A stretch of 53,004 nucleotides of DNA from Apostichopus parvimensis (lineage: Eukaryota > Echinodermata > Holothuroidea > Aspidochirotida > Stichopodidae), in NCBI GenBank assembly GCA_000934455.1, contig KN886901.1, positions 22,268-75,271 of the forward strand, given 5' to 3'. The position numbers and the translations under genes are program-made. The notes beneath the pieces are model-generated. The model searched no databases, was not told the origin of the DNA, and worked only from the letters and a program-made list of their open reading frames with translations. Below, one piece after another: positions 11,030 to 22,429 of the stretch (positions within the stretch are counted from its first letter, which is position 1; each line of letters begins with the position of its first letter).

Positions 11030-12262
11030 GACATGTATGGTGATTTTAATATTGATTATCTACACGCCAATATACCTTCGTTCTAAAATGAGATAATTAG
11101 TCATTTTAATTTTAAACAATTAGTAAATATACCAACTTGGGTGACGGAGCACACCGCCTCCATAATTGATCATGTCTATGCATCTAATGAACATCATATT
11201 TGTGATATAGATGTTCCAAATATTCGACTGAGTGACCATTTTCCAGTATATTTCAATTAGAAAAAACAATCTTATGACAAGGCAGACTATTCCAAATACT
11301 CATAAATCTGTTGTATACAGATCAATTGATAATATAAATACATCCTTGTTCTTTAATGATCTTCGTAGCTTTGATAGGACTAGCGGTGAATTGAGCTCTC
11401 CTGATGAAGCCCTTTCCAACTGGGAGAGAAGTTTGAAAAGAATACTAGATAAACATGCACCTAAGAAGCAAAAACGAATTAAACGAGAATCACAACCCTC
11501 GTGGATCAATGCAACCATTTTGAATGCGATGAAAAGCCGCGACTCTACAAAACGATATGAACCTAACTTATATCGATTCTGGCGCAACAATGTAACATGT
11601 CTCATACGATCTGCAAAGCAAAATTATTTCAAAAATGAAATTTCAAAGAATGTTGGTAACACTAAGGAGATCGGGAAGATTTAAAAATATGTTCAATCAA
11701 TGAATCATGACACCAACAACGAAGGCTCCAGTATACTTAGAGCTGACGATAAGAACATTACTGGTAATGCTAATATAGTAGAAATGTTTAATTCGTACTT
11801 CACTTCAGTAGCAAGAAGCTTCTTTCAAACTTTGATAGTTCGTCTATTGAAAGACATATCTGTCCTAAAACTCCTCCAGATGAAACATTCGAAATTCCAT
11901 GTATATCTGAAAATTTTGTATTTAAATATTTAACTACTCTTGATGCCTCCAAAGCAACAGCTGGAGTTGATGAACTGAGTGCTAAAGTTTTAAAAATGAG
12001 CGCCCCCCATATATATGCAAGTATTACTCGTATTATAAACACAAGTATTAGGACAAATACATTCCCATCTAGATGGAAAGTCGCAAAGGTAATACCCATT
12101 TTCAAGAGTTATTCAAGACAAGATTTATCGAATTATCGACCAATTTCTATTCTCCCTGTTTTGTCCAAAATTTTGGGAAAAAATGTTCACATTGCGCTAA
12201 CTAGTTTCTTAGAGCAATTTGATTTGTTAGAAAATGCTCAATCTGGCTTCAGAAAACCGCGG
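11030..12262 (+). pseudogene. Broken non-LTR retrotransposon (LINE) pol fragment
   Basis: Translation in shifting + frames gives the C-terminal part of an AP-endonuclease domain: GDFNID at about 11039, IIDHVY at about 11165, and LSDHFPVYF at about 11228-11255. In-frame stops at about 11084 and 11257 break it. A linker follows (11274-11684), and then the N-terminal part of a reverse transcriptase at about 11920-12262. This includes KVIPIF...LSNYRPISILPVLSKIL and QSGFR, which correspond to the first RT blocks. The YADD catalytic block and everything 3' of it are missing because the sequence switches abruptly at about 12262 to a hairpin and tandem array. This is a dead copy, probably of a Jockey/CR1-like clade. 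Confidence 0.85.
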
Positions 12263-12289
12263 AAGTTGATAAATCGGGTTCGATATCAA

Positions 12290-12345
12290 CGGTTTCCGCG
12301 TTATCGACCTTGCTATTTATAGCAAGGTCGAAAACGCGGAAACCG
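12290..12345. repeat. 26-bp inverted repeat with 4-base loop
   Basis: Arms 12290-12315 and 12320-12345 are reverse complements with one mismatch (CGGTTTCCGCGT / ACGCGGAAACCG core), separated by TTTA. It sits directly after the LINE truncation point and starts the tandem array. Confidence 0.85.
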
Positions 12346-12765
12346 CGGAAATGAGAGGAATTTGTCAAGGGAGGGTGACGAAGTATTTTGGGCGCATTTT
12401 AGCCCCTATATTCGCCAGGAAGGGGTGAGGGTTTAAAGCTATTTTACTAAATGTAGGTCGAAAACGCGGAAACCGTAGTTTACAATGGATGAGTTAGATT
12501 ATTTTGTCAAGGGAGGGTAGTGTAGGTCGAAAACGCGGAAGTTTTTTTTTACAATGGCGAAACTAGATGATTTTGTCAAGAGAGGGTGAAAAAGTTTTTG
12601 GAGCGCATTTCAGCCAATATGCGCCACAAGGGGTGGGAAAGGGCTTAGGTTTTTTTTTTACTAAATGCAGGTCGAAAACGCGGAAATGTTTTTTTTTACA
12701 CAATGAATGGCGAAACTAGATGATTGTCAAGGTAGGGTGAAAAGTTTTCGGCGCATTTCAGTCAA
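12320..12765 (+). repeat. Tandem array built on AGGTCGAAAACGCGGAA
   Basis: At least four diverged units begin with AGGTCGAAAACGCGGAA, at about 12325, 12453, 12523 and 12669. They continue with TACAATGG(C)GAA-type sequence, a TTGTCAAGG-type block and, in most, GCGCATTTCAG. Unit length varies (about 70-145 bp). Confidence 0.75.
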
Positions 12766-12850
12766 TATGCGTGTTATTGGCTGAATTGCGCTCCAAAAAC
12801 TTTCACCCTCTCTTGACAAAATCATCTAGTTTCGCCATTGTAATAAAAAA
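12766..12850 (-). repeat. Inverted partial copy of the array unit
   Basis: The segment reads as the reverse complement of the array: TTTCACCCTCTCTTGACAAA and ATCTAGTTTCGCCATTGTA match the unit at 12549-12600 inverted. Together with the array it can form a long hairpin. Confidence 0.8.
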
Positions 12851-12889
12851 CTTCAATTTTTGAAGGAAAAAAATACCATAAGTTACATT

Positions 12890-13985
12890 TACACACAAAT
12901 TAAATAAAACAAACTATCATATACCACAAAAGTAAAAACCACTGAGCTAATAAAGACGCACAGATGGGAGAGGATAACACTATCAGAAGACAGGAATATT
13001 AGGCGACGCGAAAAGACCCCCTAGAGAACCCCAACGCCACGGAAAGCAGGAGAGCAAAAAGACATCAAATGCCACCGATTCAGAAACAAGAAAGACATCA
13101 ACTAGATCATCAAAGGACTCTTCCCAAAGTTAGCGAACAACAAAACACCAATTTGGTCCATAAAAAACCACCGTAGGGTGAGAGAAAAAACAAGTTAACG
13201 GGAAGGCAAACAAATGATGCAAAAAGGATACAGACAATGGGGGACAAAAACGTCAAGTAAAAAAGCACACAAACAAAAAAACCAGGAACAAAAATAAAAC
13301 TCTATGGAAGAAGAACTACACAAAAACTATCATGACCGAATCAAAAAAACCCAAATCATCACGCAACCCCAGAAAAACTTCACAAACACAATCGACAAAC
13401 AGTTCCTCCAAAACCCCAGGAATAAAACAACACCGCCATCCCACCCCCACCACCAAACCAGAAACAAACCAAAAACAGAACCAAACAAGAACCAGGAAAC
13501 ACACATCAAAACCACACCAAAACATAACCGAATCAGAAAAAAAAAAGAAAAAAAAATAATAAAAACAAACTCAACAAAACCAATCAGAAAAAAGAATAAA
13601 AAAGACAAAACAGTTCAACTATGTACGAATATATACAAATAAACATAGAAAAACATTCCAAAGGTTAACCAAACAAATCCATAAAAATCAGTCACACTCA
13701 GCCAAACACCGCCAACCAGAATAAAACAAAAGAAAAAAAACACTCAAATAAAGGCATAAAAGCACTAACACAAATCATACAAAAAAAACAAAAAAAAAAC
13801 AACCAATGAAATATTAGAGAAAACATTACGGAAAAAATAACAACAACAACAATAACAAAAATGCCAAAAAGCAAAAAAAAAAAAAAAAAAAAAAAAAACA
13901 AAAAAAATAATAAAATTATAGAATTAACAAATTAACAGGATCACAGAATAAAAGAAAACAAGACAACACCAAAACCCAAATTGTT
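12890..13985. other. Strongly strand-asymmetric A/C-rich tract
   Basis: Over about 1.1 kb the + strand is dominated by A with abundant C, while G and T are scarce, most extremely at about 13320-13900. An A-only run lies at about 13876-13898. Long open frames across it encode only Lys, Asn, Thr, Pro and Gln (or Phe and Val on the other strand) and are compositional artefacts. No homology is visible. Confidence 0.75.
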
Positions 13986-15057
13986 TCTACCTTCTGTTAC
14001 TCAATAACTAAAAATAGCACCACAATTGATATAAGGGGTTAGTGAGGTTACCTTTACAAGTATATGCTGCTAATGGGAGTGGGACTTAAGAAATAAATAA
14101 CTGTTTTTTAATTTTTTTTACTGAAACCAAAAAATGAAAACAATAACCAAAAAGGAAAAGAAAATTGGCATGATGTCATTAGTACTTAATATTCTTACCT
14201 TTTAGTTGATACATCAATTATGAAATGAATAACTTGTGATACAAAGCATTAAATACTAAACAGACTTGGGCAAGTTTACTCTTTTACCGAAAAGAATTGT
14301 TTAAAGTATTTATTTGAATTGGCAAATTGAAGAGAAGACCTCCGATACTTCATTGTCAGTTGTTGACAAAGACAGTTCAAATGAAAAAGCAAAGCAACTT
14401 TCAAGACGGATTTGACTCACCAGATATAAAATAAGAGGTAAAATTGTATGAATGAGGGTAATACAATGTTAAATGTGGCCATATGATATGAAATTATGTA
14501 ATAATAAGCTCATTGTGACAATTTCAATCAATGTTTTCTTACATCCATTCTACTCATCCAAAAAAGTCCCCAATCATCATCTTTACCCCTCCCATCTCAT
14601 CCAGAGGTCCCATTCACCTTCCTTGTGCCTCCCATCTCAACCCAGAGGTCCTACCCCCCTTTTCCACACCCCTCCCATCTCATGTGCCATCCACAAGCTG
14701 TCCACACCCATCTCATAAAACACCAGTTTGCAGACCATCATTAAATATGTATATTAAACCAAGCTATTATCGTACAGACGAGTCTTCAGCATCTAATGAT
14801 ACTCGTATATAGTTTGTCTGGTGATAGTAACCTATCAGACTGCCATGCAATCTATTCAGTTCTCAATAATGGAAGGGTGAAATAGTTATAACACCTTTCA
14901 TAACTCAGGAGAGAAAATCAAACAATTTTTACCAACAAGCCATGCAGTATTTAACTGTTCATATTTAAAGGTGGAGTTGTCTTCCAGAGAAAGGGAGAAA
15001 GGGACCATATTTTGAAATCATTTCAAAATCTTGCCTGCTATCTCTCAACATAATTCT

Positions 15058-15093
15058 CTCCTCCTCCTCCTCCTCCTCCTCCCCCTCCTCCTC
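15058..15093 (+). repeat. (CTC)n microsatellite
   Basis: About eleven near-perfect CTC repeats with one CCC interruption. Confidence 0.9.
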
Positions 15094-15475
15094 TAAAATC
15101 ATGCCCCAGTATACTCTTTTTCTCCTTCAACCCTTAAGCAATTATCTTTCCTCTCTCCACCTCTATCCCTGCTCCTCTGATCCTCAGCTTCAACAGTTTC
15201 CAACCGTCTTTTCCAAACCTTCCTGACATTAACCAAGTAAGAAAAATGCAGAAACTGTGTCATGGAAATAGGTGTCGATGGTTAAATTTACCGACAAATA
15301 TTTTATACTGAGTTATTAACTATGAAAAACAAAAAGCAATCACTTTAACCCATTCACTGTAACCCATTCACCTTAACCCATTCACCCACCAAATTCTGCT
15401 AAATAGTAATTTTTACAAATTTAACAAATTTCTTGCCATGGCTAGAAACTTCCAAACCCACTAGTTGCTCATTTT

Positions 15476-15668
15476 AACACCATAGCAAATAACAATAGTA
15501 ATCACAATAATTGTCCCACTATCATATTTTGAGTTCTTTTATTGGAAATTCTACTATATTTTGAAACACCATAGCCATGGTAAATGACTATAGTATTCAT
15601 AATGATTGTCTCATCATAGTTTTGAGTTCTTTATAATGGAAATTCTATTGTAACTTTATACTACACAT
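15476..15668 (+). repeat. Imperfect tandem duplication, about 100 bp unit
   Basis: Both units share ACACCATAGC, an AATAGTAATCA/TATAGTATTCA segment, ATAATTGTC/ATGATTGTC, TTTTGAGTTCTTT and GGAAATTCTA. The first unit covers about 15476-15570 and the second about 15577-15668. Confidence 0.75.
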
Positions 15669-16040
15669 GCTTCCCAATGGAACAAATTTACCAAATCGAC
15701 AAATTCGTTACTATAAATTACACAACATCATGAAATATATTTGCTTTTATCCAACAGAAATCCAACTAAGAGAGGCACGAGAATGACATTTTGTTAAATC
15801 CTCTCATTTTATAGTATATTCTATTCTCAAACATCACTAGTAGTACTTAAACTAATTGGGTTTCATTCCTAAAATGGAACAATTCAACCAGATACTCTCA
15901 CATTTGTGGACAAAATACACTGTTTTTTTTTACAATTGTTATGAAGTTTTGAAAGTCGCGTTCTTCCTCCCCCCTAACCGACCCCCCTCACAACTCTAAT
16001 AAAAAGGAAAGTATGGCTGACATAACATATGTCCCAAATC

Positions 16041-16325
16041 ATATATGCAAATTACACACATCTATCAAAGTGTTTGTTTCTTTAGAATTACAAAATACTT
16101 CAGATGCAAAAATCACTATACACAAAAATTCTTTTTCGTTTTTTAAACTCAGTTTTTGCGTGGAAGAAAATGCAAAGATGCAAACATAGGCAAACATCTC
16201 TCGGAGCTTGTAAAAAACAATGTTGAAGACTGCAGTAAAATGTTGACCAAACGTAAGTTTGGTAAAACCAACCCGATGTGGTTTATCAGGTAACATGCAG
16301 CTTACGACAAATCCTTTTAAAGACA
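16041..16325 (+). repeat. Interspersed duplication, copy 1
   Basis: Starts ATATGCAAATTACACACATC and ends CTTACGACAAATCC. It is matched along its full length, with scattered substitutions, by 20879-21150 in the same orientation, also including CTCAGTTTTTGCGTGGAAGA and TTGAAGACTGCAGTAAAATG. Frames on both strands are broken differently in the two copies, so it is not a conserved gene. Confidence 0.85.
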
Positions 16326-17594
16326 TGGTCATCGTGCTTTTAACAGATTAAAATACCTCTATATCAAGAAGTTACCTCTGCTCATTGTTTTACCAATCGT
16401 CATTTCTGCACAATTAAAAAAGACTAACATCGTTACTGATTTTTTTTCTGTTTTTCCAGCACTGCTTGCCAGCCAAATTTATGAGAATGATTTAAAAAAG
16501 TTGTGTGACTTTACCATATACAGGTATGGTCTTGGTCACATCCTAAACACACCCAGCATGTCCCACCCCCACTCCCCACGAGAACCAAAGAAAATTAATA
16601 ACTCCTCAAAAAAAACAAAAGAAAACAAAATAACAATGTGATATAAAAATATGCTGTAAAATACAAGCAGTTTTTACCGCTTTAAACAAGCCAGGATCAC
16701 AAATAATTATGACTTGATGGTTTTTTGTGTCAACACTAAAAAACGTGGCGGAAACATCGTCCGACTATTAAACACCAGAGGTAATTCAAACTCCCCTGGC
16801 CTGATATTTTTCATGAAAAATCACAAAACAACTAAAGTCCTTTAATATCGCTGCAAGTTTTCATATTTGAAATATGATGAAGGAGTAGCCAGATGACTTC
16901 TTCTTCTTTAAATATTTATAATTATTGGCAGTATTCTCTTCATCTCTTATTCCCACGGCAACCCGAAAATATATGACAAGGCCTGTCAAAAAACCGTTAA
17001 CGATACACATCGTTATTAATGCTCACTTCAATGCGAGAAATCTGGTCATTTATCGGATTAAGTCTGTTTATGAAAAAAATCTTTGTTATCGATATTTTCT
17101 TTAAGACTATTGATATACTGATTACATTATTTAGTAGAAATGAAAAAGATGACAGATAAGATAACAGAAAAAGTCTAGCAACTTTTTTTATTTCAATCTG
17201 TGGTTTGGTAATACCATTGGGATAATACTACATTTTGACTAGCCTGTACACTTTTAAACTTAAGCAATGTTTTATTTATTCAGAGCTCTACCAGCTTTCA
17301 AACATTTAGACAAATTGCTCCCACAACAACTTGAAAAATGTCAACCCCCAAAAAAAGGAACTTTTCATGAGGAAAAATGTGGAATCGTCGACAATTTTCT
17401 GCCCACATACTTTTTTCTTTCCTTTACAAATCAAACTTCCCATCATCCTCAATTGCTTCACAGTTTGTAAAAAAATAAAAACTCGAAAATTGTAACTTGT
17501 GTTCTCCGCTCGCATATAACTGGCTTGTTCCGATCGGCAGACGAAACCAAAACTTCAAAACTGAACACTTGACTAACACCAGTCATTTTAAACT
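16326..17594. other. Stretch downstream of the Mint/X11 gene
   Basis: No coding sequence is supported. It may hold distal 3' UTR sequence of the minus-strand Mint/X11 gene; a second AATAAA on that strand lies at about 17187-17192. Confidence 0.4.
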
Positions 17595-17614
17595 GCACAT
17601 TAAAAAATTGTTTG

Positions 17615-17620
17615 TTTATT
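17615..17620 (-). terminator. Candidate polyadenylation signal of Mint/X11
   Basis: AATAAA on the minus strand, about 365 bases past the Mint stop codon. It is a plausible first poly(A) signal, but the hexamer is frequent in this AT-rich DNA. Confidence 0.35.
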
Positions 17621-17985
17621 GTTAATTTGGTGGTTCACAAGATGTACTGTGCATGTGGAAACTTGGCTGAAGTCGGAGAATTTTTCGCCGACTTGCCAAA
17701 ACAAAAATAATATATCTTCGCAAGTTTGTCTTTGAATCCACTCGATTCCATTCTCGAGGGAAACCATTGCGCAGCTCTGCTAACAGACAGACAGACTGAT
17801 ACACATGCCACAAAATATCACACTACTGAGTGAAACATATTGGCAAGACAGCTCCCCAATGAACCGTTGGTCATTCCCACATAATTCCATAATTACTGTG
17901 GTGGAAGGTGAACTGGAAGCAACCGCTTGTTTCCACTAAAGCCAGAATTGTTGCCTTTTTTTTCTCTCTGCAAGCAGCAACATCA

Positions 17986-18057
17986 TCAGATGTAAACCGG
18001 TTGTTCCTGCCCTGTTAGTAGTTTATACATGGATAAGGGCATTGTCTTCATTCTTAT
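17986..18057 (-). CDS. APBA1: Mint/X11 terminal coding exon
   Basis: 23 codons plus stop, acceptor TTTCATCAACAG. It encodes IRMKTMPLSMYKLLTGQEQP then VYI and TGA, directly followed by a second in-frame TGA (17983-17985). The last residues (QEQPVYI) are the conserved Mint C-terminus, which in vertebrate Mint1 docks into the PDZ1 groove and closes the tandem. The exon is too short for usual open-frame searches. Confidence 0.97.
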   Translation of the reverse strand: MRMKTMPLSMYKLLTGQEQPVYI

Positions 18058-20264
18058 CTGTTGATGAAATTAAAAAACGAAAGGGTTTTCATGCCTTTTT
18101 CTGTCCATTTTTGTTTTCTTTAGACACTTACTGACAAGTTTACCAAAACAAAAAAAAACAAAAAACACACTAATAATATGAACATTTTGAGCCTCCAGAT
18201 TGAAATATTCATAGTTCATAGCTTCCCATAATGCAATCCACCGGGTGGTGATTGACCAAACCGGGGGGGGGGGGGCTTGGTGATTAGTTAATACTTGACC
18301 AATATTTATTTACAAGTGTCCTATACAGTTTTGACTTCTCCCATACTCATTAATGCTCAACACACTAACAGCATAGCAATGCTGTAGAAATAGCAGTGAG
18401 TTTCGGTTCTGAATTTGAAAACGTCCGAGTTTGAAAGAATCTAGAATCATGTAATCTGTATTATCTTTACATGGTTTCCACACTTTTAAGCAAATCAAAC
18501 TTCCAGATTTTTTCATGACCAAAAACACACGTTACTTTGAAGCCTACTATTACTTAAGATCTAATGTCAAGTGTGCCTATATTAAGCCCAATAATCTTAT
18601 CTCCTGCGAGACGTATGCTAACCCGTTTATTAAATTTGGTGTGGGGGGGGGGTCATTTAATGAGCCGTGACCCTCAAACACGAGATGCAGTTGCCATAAC
18701 TTTGCCACAAAGTCTGATTTTTTAATGTTAACTTTCAAACATCTCACATTTCCTAAAACTCTTCCTCGTCTAAGTCATACAGTATCAAACAAGAACAGTT
18801 CAAACTCGGATCTTTCTGAACTTTTCCAGATTTAACTTGAAAATTCAAGGACTTTCAAGACTAAGAATTTTTTTTTTAAACCACCTCCTTTTCCTTACTC
18901 TATCCAGACCGTGTGGTCGAATATCTAATAACATTACTTCAAAGCTGCAAATTGAGTATGGAAGCAACTACAGAACGTGCTTATATTTTATTTTACTTTT
19001 TTTGGTAATCTTTTACTGTTTTTGGTAATTTACCACATGTGTCAATTAGAGACATAATCAACATCACCCACTCACTGACTTGTAACAAGTTCATTTGAAT
19101 ATATTACGACTCAAAATGTAAGATTTGTATTTAACTTTGACAGGAAAACCTTTCCCATCCATTCATTCAATCTCTCCTCATCCAATCCCATTCCTAGCCA
19201 ATAATTTAAGTTTATTAACGATATATTCATGATGCATTAATTCCACCTTGACCTGTGAATAACCTGGTCAGAGTTTAGCACACGTATCTAGGCCAACTCG
19301 GATCATTTTACTTTTCTTCGCCTGTAGTATTATGGCAAAATATCTTGCTACAGCAACGTTGCCTGAAAGCAGCTTATTTAGTTGATTATGCTAAATTTTG
19401 TGACAATATTAATTGCTTAAATAGCATAATAGGGTAGGTAGTTAGCTTGAGTGCCCTTTGAAACTATAAAGCCACAAATCAGAATTTAAGACCAAAACGT
19501 GTGTCTCACCAACAAAAAGTTGTCATTTTTCTATTGAATTAATTGATTAGTTGTTTAGTAGCCTTCACTTCATGTAAACATTGAGTAGAGGTTGTATCCA
19601 AATTTGCAAAATTACAACCTTATTTGGAGTGAGACTACAAAATGGCCAAACTGAATGACGAAAGCTATTTTAATATATGTCTATTTTGTTATTTTCAATA
19701 TGCATAGAGAACCAAACTTATTCAAATAATATTTGCAATCATATAATTTCATTTCATACATAACCTCTTCAGAAGAGCTATGGCTACTGAGCAGTCTCAA
19801 ATTTCCCATTAAAATTTTATTCTCCAGCGATGGTTCTTCCTTTTGATTATAATCTCCCACCCTTCCATATCATACAATGCCCCATACATATTGGGATAGC
19901 CGTCTTTGAAATGAGTGATAAGCATTGGACACCTACTCATGCCTCATCACTTGAGATCCTCTGGTAAAAAAAAAAGAAGCAGCCTTTCAGAAATCTACCA
20001 GATGACTCCCAATAATTTTTTTCGTAATAACTAAAATAAGTATGCTTAAATTTTTTTTTATTTTGGACTCCCCTAAAGACATCTAGTACCTCCGGTACAG
20101 GCTCACTCAAGTGTGAAGCATCCTGAGCCGCACATTCGCTCATGTATCTCACTCTTTAATGGGGTATTGGGGTTCCTCGAGATATTTTTCTCGGGTTATC
20201 AAGCTGTTATGTCCGTTAGACTCTAAGCTTTGCCGTTATTTGCAAAAATATCTCTCTGTCTTAC
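18058..20264 (-). other. APBA1: Mint intron 6
   Basis: Phase 0 intron, GTAAGA to ATCAACAG. G-only runs occur at about 18263-18275 and 18642-18650. No other gene is visible. Confidence 0.85.
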
Positions 20265-20405
20265 CTCGCCCACTGATGTGGACAATAAGTCTACGATCTT
20301 CTCGTGTGGAGTGGCAACGACACTGGTTCCGTTGATCTCGATGATCCTGTGTCCCACTCGGACTCCGCCACGCTCGGCGATCCCACCCCTCATCAAGCTG
20401 CATAT
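20265..20405 (-). CDS. APBA1: Mint/X11 exon: PDZ2 core
   Basis: 47 codons, phase 0, acceptor TCATCACCAG and donor GAG|GTAAGA. It encodes [20 protein letters not shown] then [20 protein letters not shown] to the donor, nearly identical to vertebrate Mint PDZ2 (Q to T in NGTS). A degenerate copy of its first eight or nine codons and acceptor lies upstream at 21154-21196. Confidence 0.97.
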
Positions 20406-20878
20406 CTGGTGATGATAAAAGAGTTATATAAATACCATAATAATGTATAATAATAAATACCATATATTAAAGTGCTGTTATCATGAAATAAAACATGCCC
20501 AAGAGCACTGTACAAAAGAACCAATACCTGGAATATAAAATTACCAAACTTAAGACAACCTGAAAGTAATAACAACAGCAATAAAAGTAAAAAAATGATA
20601 TAAGACAGGGTTATAAACCACAATAAAGAACATAAAAATATAAATATACATAAAAAAAAAAATATTAAAAAATGGGCACAGTAATGTGAATAAAACAATG
20701 AATAAGATTAATGCCCATACTCAAGCCTAAAAAGATAAGTTTTCAAATGCTTCTTAAAAGTGTCAATAGATGTGACATTTTTCAAGTGATGAGGAAGAGA
20801 ATTTCAGAGTTTAGGACCTGCTGCACTGAACGAACAATCTCCATATGTGACTTTGTTAGTAAAGTTGATCCCAAGACT

Positions 20879-21150
20879 TATATGCAAATTACACACATCC
20901 ATCAAAGTGCTTGTTTCTGTTGAATTACAAAATCCTTGAGATGCAAGTATCACTATACACAGAAATTTTTGTTTGTTTACAGCTCAGTTTTTGCGTGGAA
21001 GAAATGCAAACATGTGAACATGGCAAACATCTCTCAGAGCTTAGAAAAAATAACGTTGAAGACTGCAGTAAAATGTTAACCAAACAATTGTTAGTAAACC
21101 AACCAATGTGGTTTATCAGTTTAACATTTAGCTTACGACAAATCCTTTAA
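20879..21150 (+). repeat. Interspersed duplication, copy 2
   Basis: Second copy of the 16041-16325 sequence in the same orientation about 4.8 kb away, sharing most positions over its whole length. One copy is inside the Mint gene and the other beyond its 3' end. Confidence 0.85.
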
Positions 21151-21196
21151 AAGGATACCACCCCTAATTAGGCTGCATATCTGGGGATAAAGAGTT
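21133..21196 (-). pseudogene. Ghost copy of the PDZ2 exon 5' end, possible alternative last exon
   Basis: 21154-21196 repeats the junction of the PDZ2 exon and its upstream intron (20379-20425). On the minus strand it reads CTCTTTATCCCCAG then ATA TGC AGC, giving ICSLIRGGI against ICSLMRGGI in the true exon. Beyond that the sequence changes to LLKDLS and TAA (21133-21135). Phase 0 is kept. If spliced from the exon ending at 22430 it would give a protein truncated after the PDZ2 start. It may equally be an inert duplication scar. Confidence 0.6.
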
Positions 21197-21351
21197 TAAT
21201 CCCAAGACTTGTAAACTTTATTTAAAAAACTGACGAATGTCGAGTTTGATACACACACTGCCGCCCCATAAGGGATATAGGCAATGCTACATATTATCAA
21301 ATTCAAGTAGAAAAAACTAGAGTTAAACTTTTCTGAAATTCACTATCATTG

Positions 21352-21402
21352 AGGGAGAAGAAGATGAGGAAGAGGAAGAAGAAGATGAAGAAGAAGAAGA
21401 AA
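21352..21402 (+). repeat. (GAA/GAG)n microsatellite
   Basis: Purine-rich GAA, GAG and GAT triplets, about 50 bases. Confidence 0.85.
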
Positions 21403-21950
21403 TTACTTCAATTGGTACTTCACTATTTTTTAGGAATCTTTGTAAGCTTAACTAATCTATAGAAATGAAAGATAACGTGTCATAACACAGTAATTAATTT
21501 GTCAAATAATAACATATTTAATATTTGCTACCACAGAAACCTTGCACAAAGATATTAATGACATCACCGATAAGGTAGGAGTACGCAGTAGTTACATGAT
21601 CACAGGGCAAATGATAAAATGCTCAACTTCTTGGAGGTATAGTTTATACAGTAGCTGAATTAGTAGACTAGCAAATTGGTAGAATATGGGAATTTCACTC
21701 CAGGCACAATGGGCTTGGAATAAATGAGTCTGGTAGGCTCTTCGGGCCATAACGACAATCTCTTCTTTATCAGAACTTTTTGAATATCTTACATCTGTGT
21801 GCAATCAACCTAATATCGGTGAGCTTTATATGCAGGACTGAGAAATGAACGCATATTACATGAGAAGTTAACATTTACCATGCTATGCCCCTACCAAACC
21901 TGCTGGTCTAATCTATTTCACTGTTATCTATTCTTCCCAATCCCTCCCTA

Positions 21951-22133
21951 CCCCCCCCCCACCCCTCACCTCTGCTCCCACTACCATAATCACACAGAAT
22001 TAAACACTATATCAATCATAAATGCTAAAAGGAGATAACCCCCCCCCCCCCCCCCACCCCTCACCTCTGCTCCCACTACCATAATCACACAGAATTAAAC
22101 ACTATATCAATCATAAATGCTAAAAGGAGATAA
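21951..22133 (+). repeat. Tandem duplication, about 88 bp unit
   Basis: A C run followed by ACCCCTCACCTCTGCTCCCA and continuing to GGAGATAA occurs twice with no difference except C-run length (10 against 17). It is either a very recent duplication or an assembly artefact at a homopolymer. Confidence 0.9.
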
Positions 22134-22429
22134 AATGACGACAGGCACTTTAACGAAAGCGAAGATGAATTGCTCTCCATCAAGACGTTTTCGAAACAGC
22201 TATCGCAGAATTGGGTCCGAGATGCAAAACCTTAGTCGTTCCATACTACAGACTAAAAACTTGAAAGAAGAAGAAGAAAAGACTCTCTATTTAGAGCAGC
22301 GGAGCCATCCGGCACGGATCGTTTCCACATTTTGATGGACGTAACTACCGAATAGCGAGAAAAATAAGCGGGAAATGAAGAAGGAGGAGCCGAAGAAGAA
22401 GAAGTGTGAGATAAAGAAAAGGAACTTAC

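Larger units (their letters stand above)
13986..16040. other. Gene-free stretch with short tandem duplications
   Basis: No gene is seen. It contains a roughly 32-35 bp CTCCCATCTCA(T/A)CCAGAGGTCC duplication (14586-14700), a (CTC)n microsatellite (15058-15093), a 15-bp AACCCATTCAC(C/T)(G/T)T triplet (15346-15390) and an approximately 100-bp imperfect tandem duplication (15476-15668). Confidence 0.6.
20406..22429 (-). other. APBA1: Mint intron 5 with duplicated material
   Basis: Holds the second interspersed duplication copy (20879-21150), the PDZ2 ghost exon (21133-21196), a GAA/GAG-rich microsatellite (about 21352-21402) and an 88-bp tandem duplication (21951-22133). Confidence 0.85.

Noticed and set aside
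13304-13901. Several open frames of 60-112 codons on both strands
   Set aside because: They encode only the residues expected from A/C or G/T rich DNA and overlap each other on both strands; they are compositional artefacts.
20236-20463. Minus-strand open frame over the PDZ2 exon in another frame
   Set aside because: It is a shadow; the correct frame gives the conserved PDZ2 sequence between canonical splice sites.
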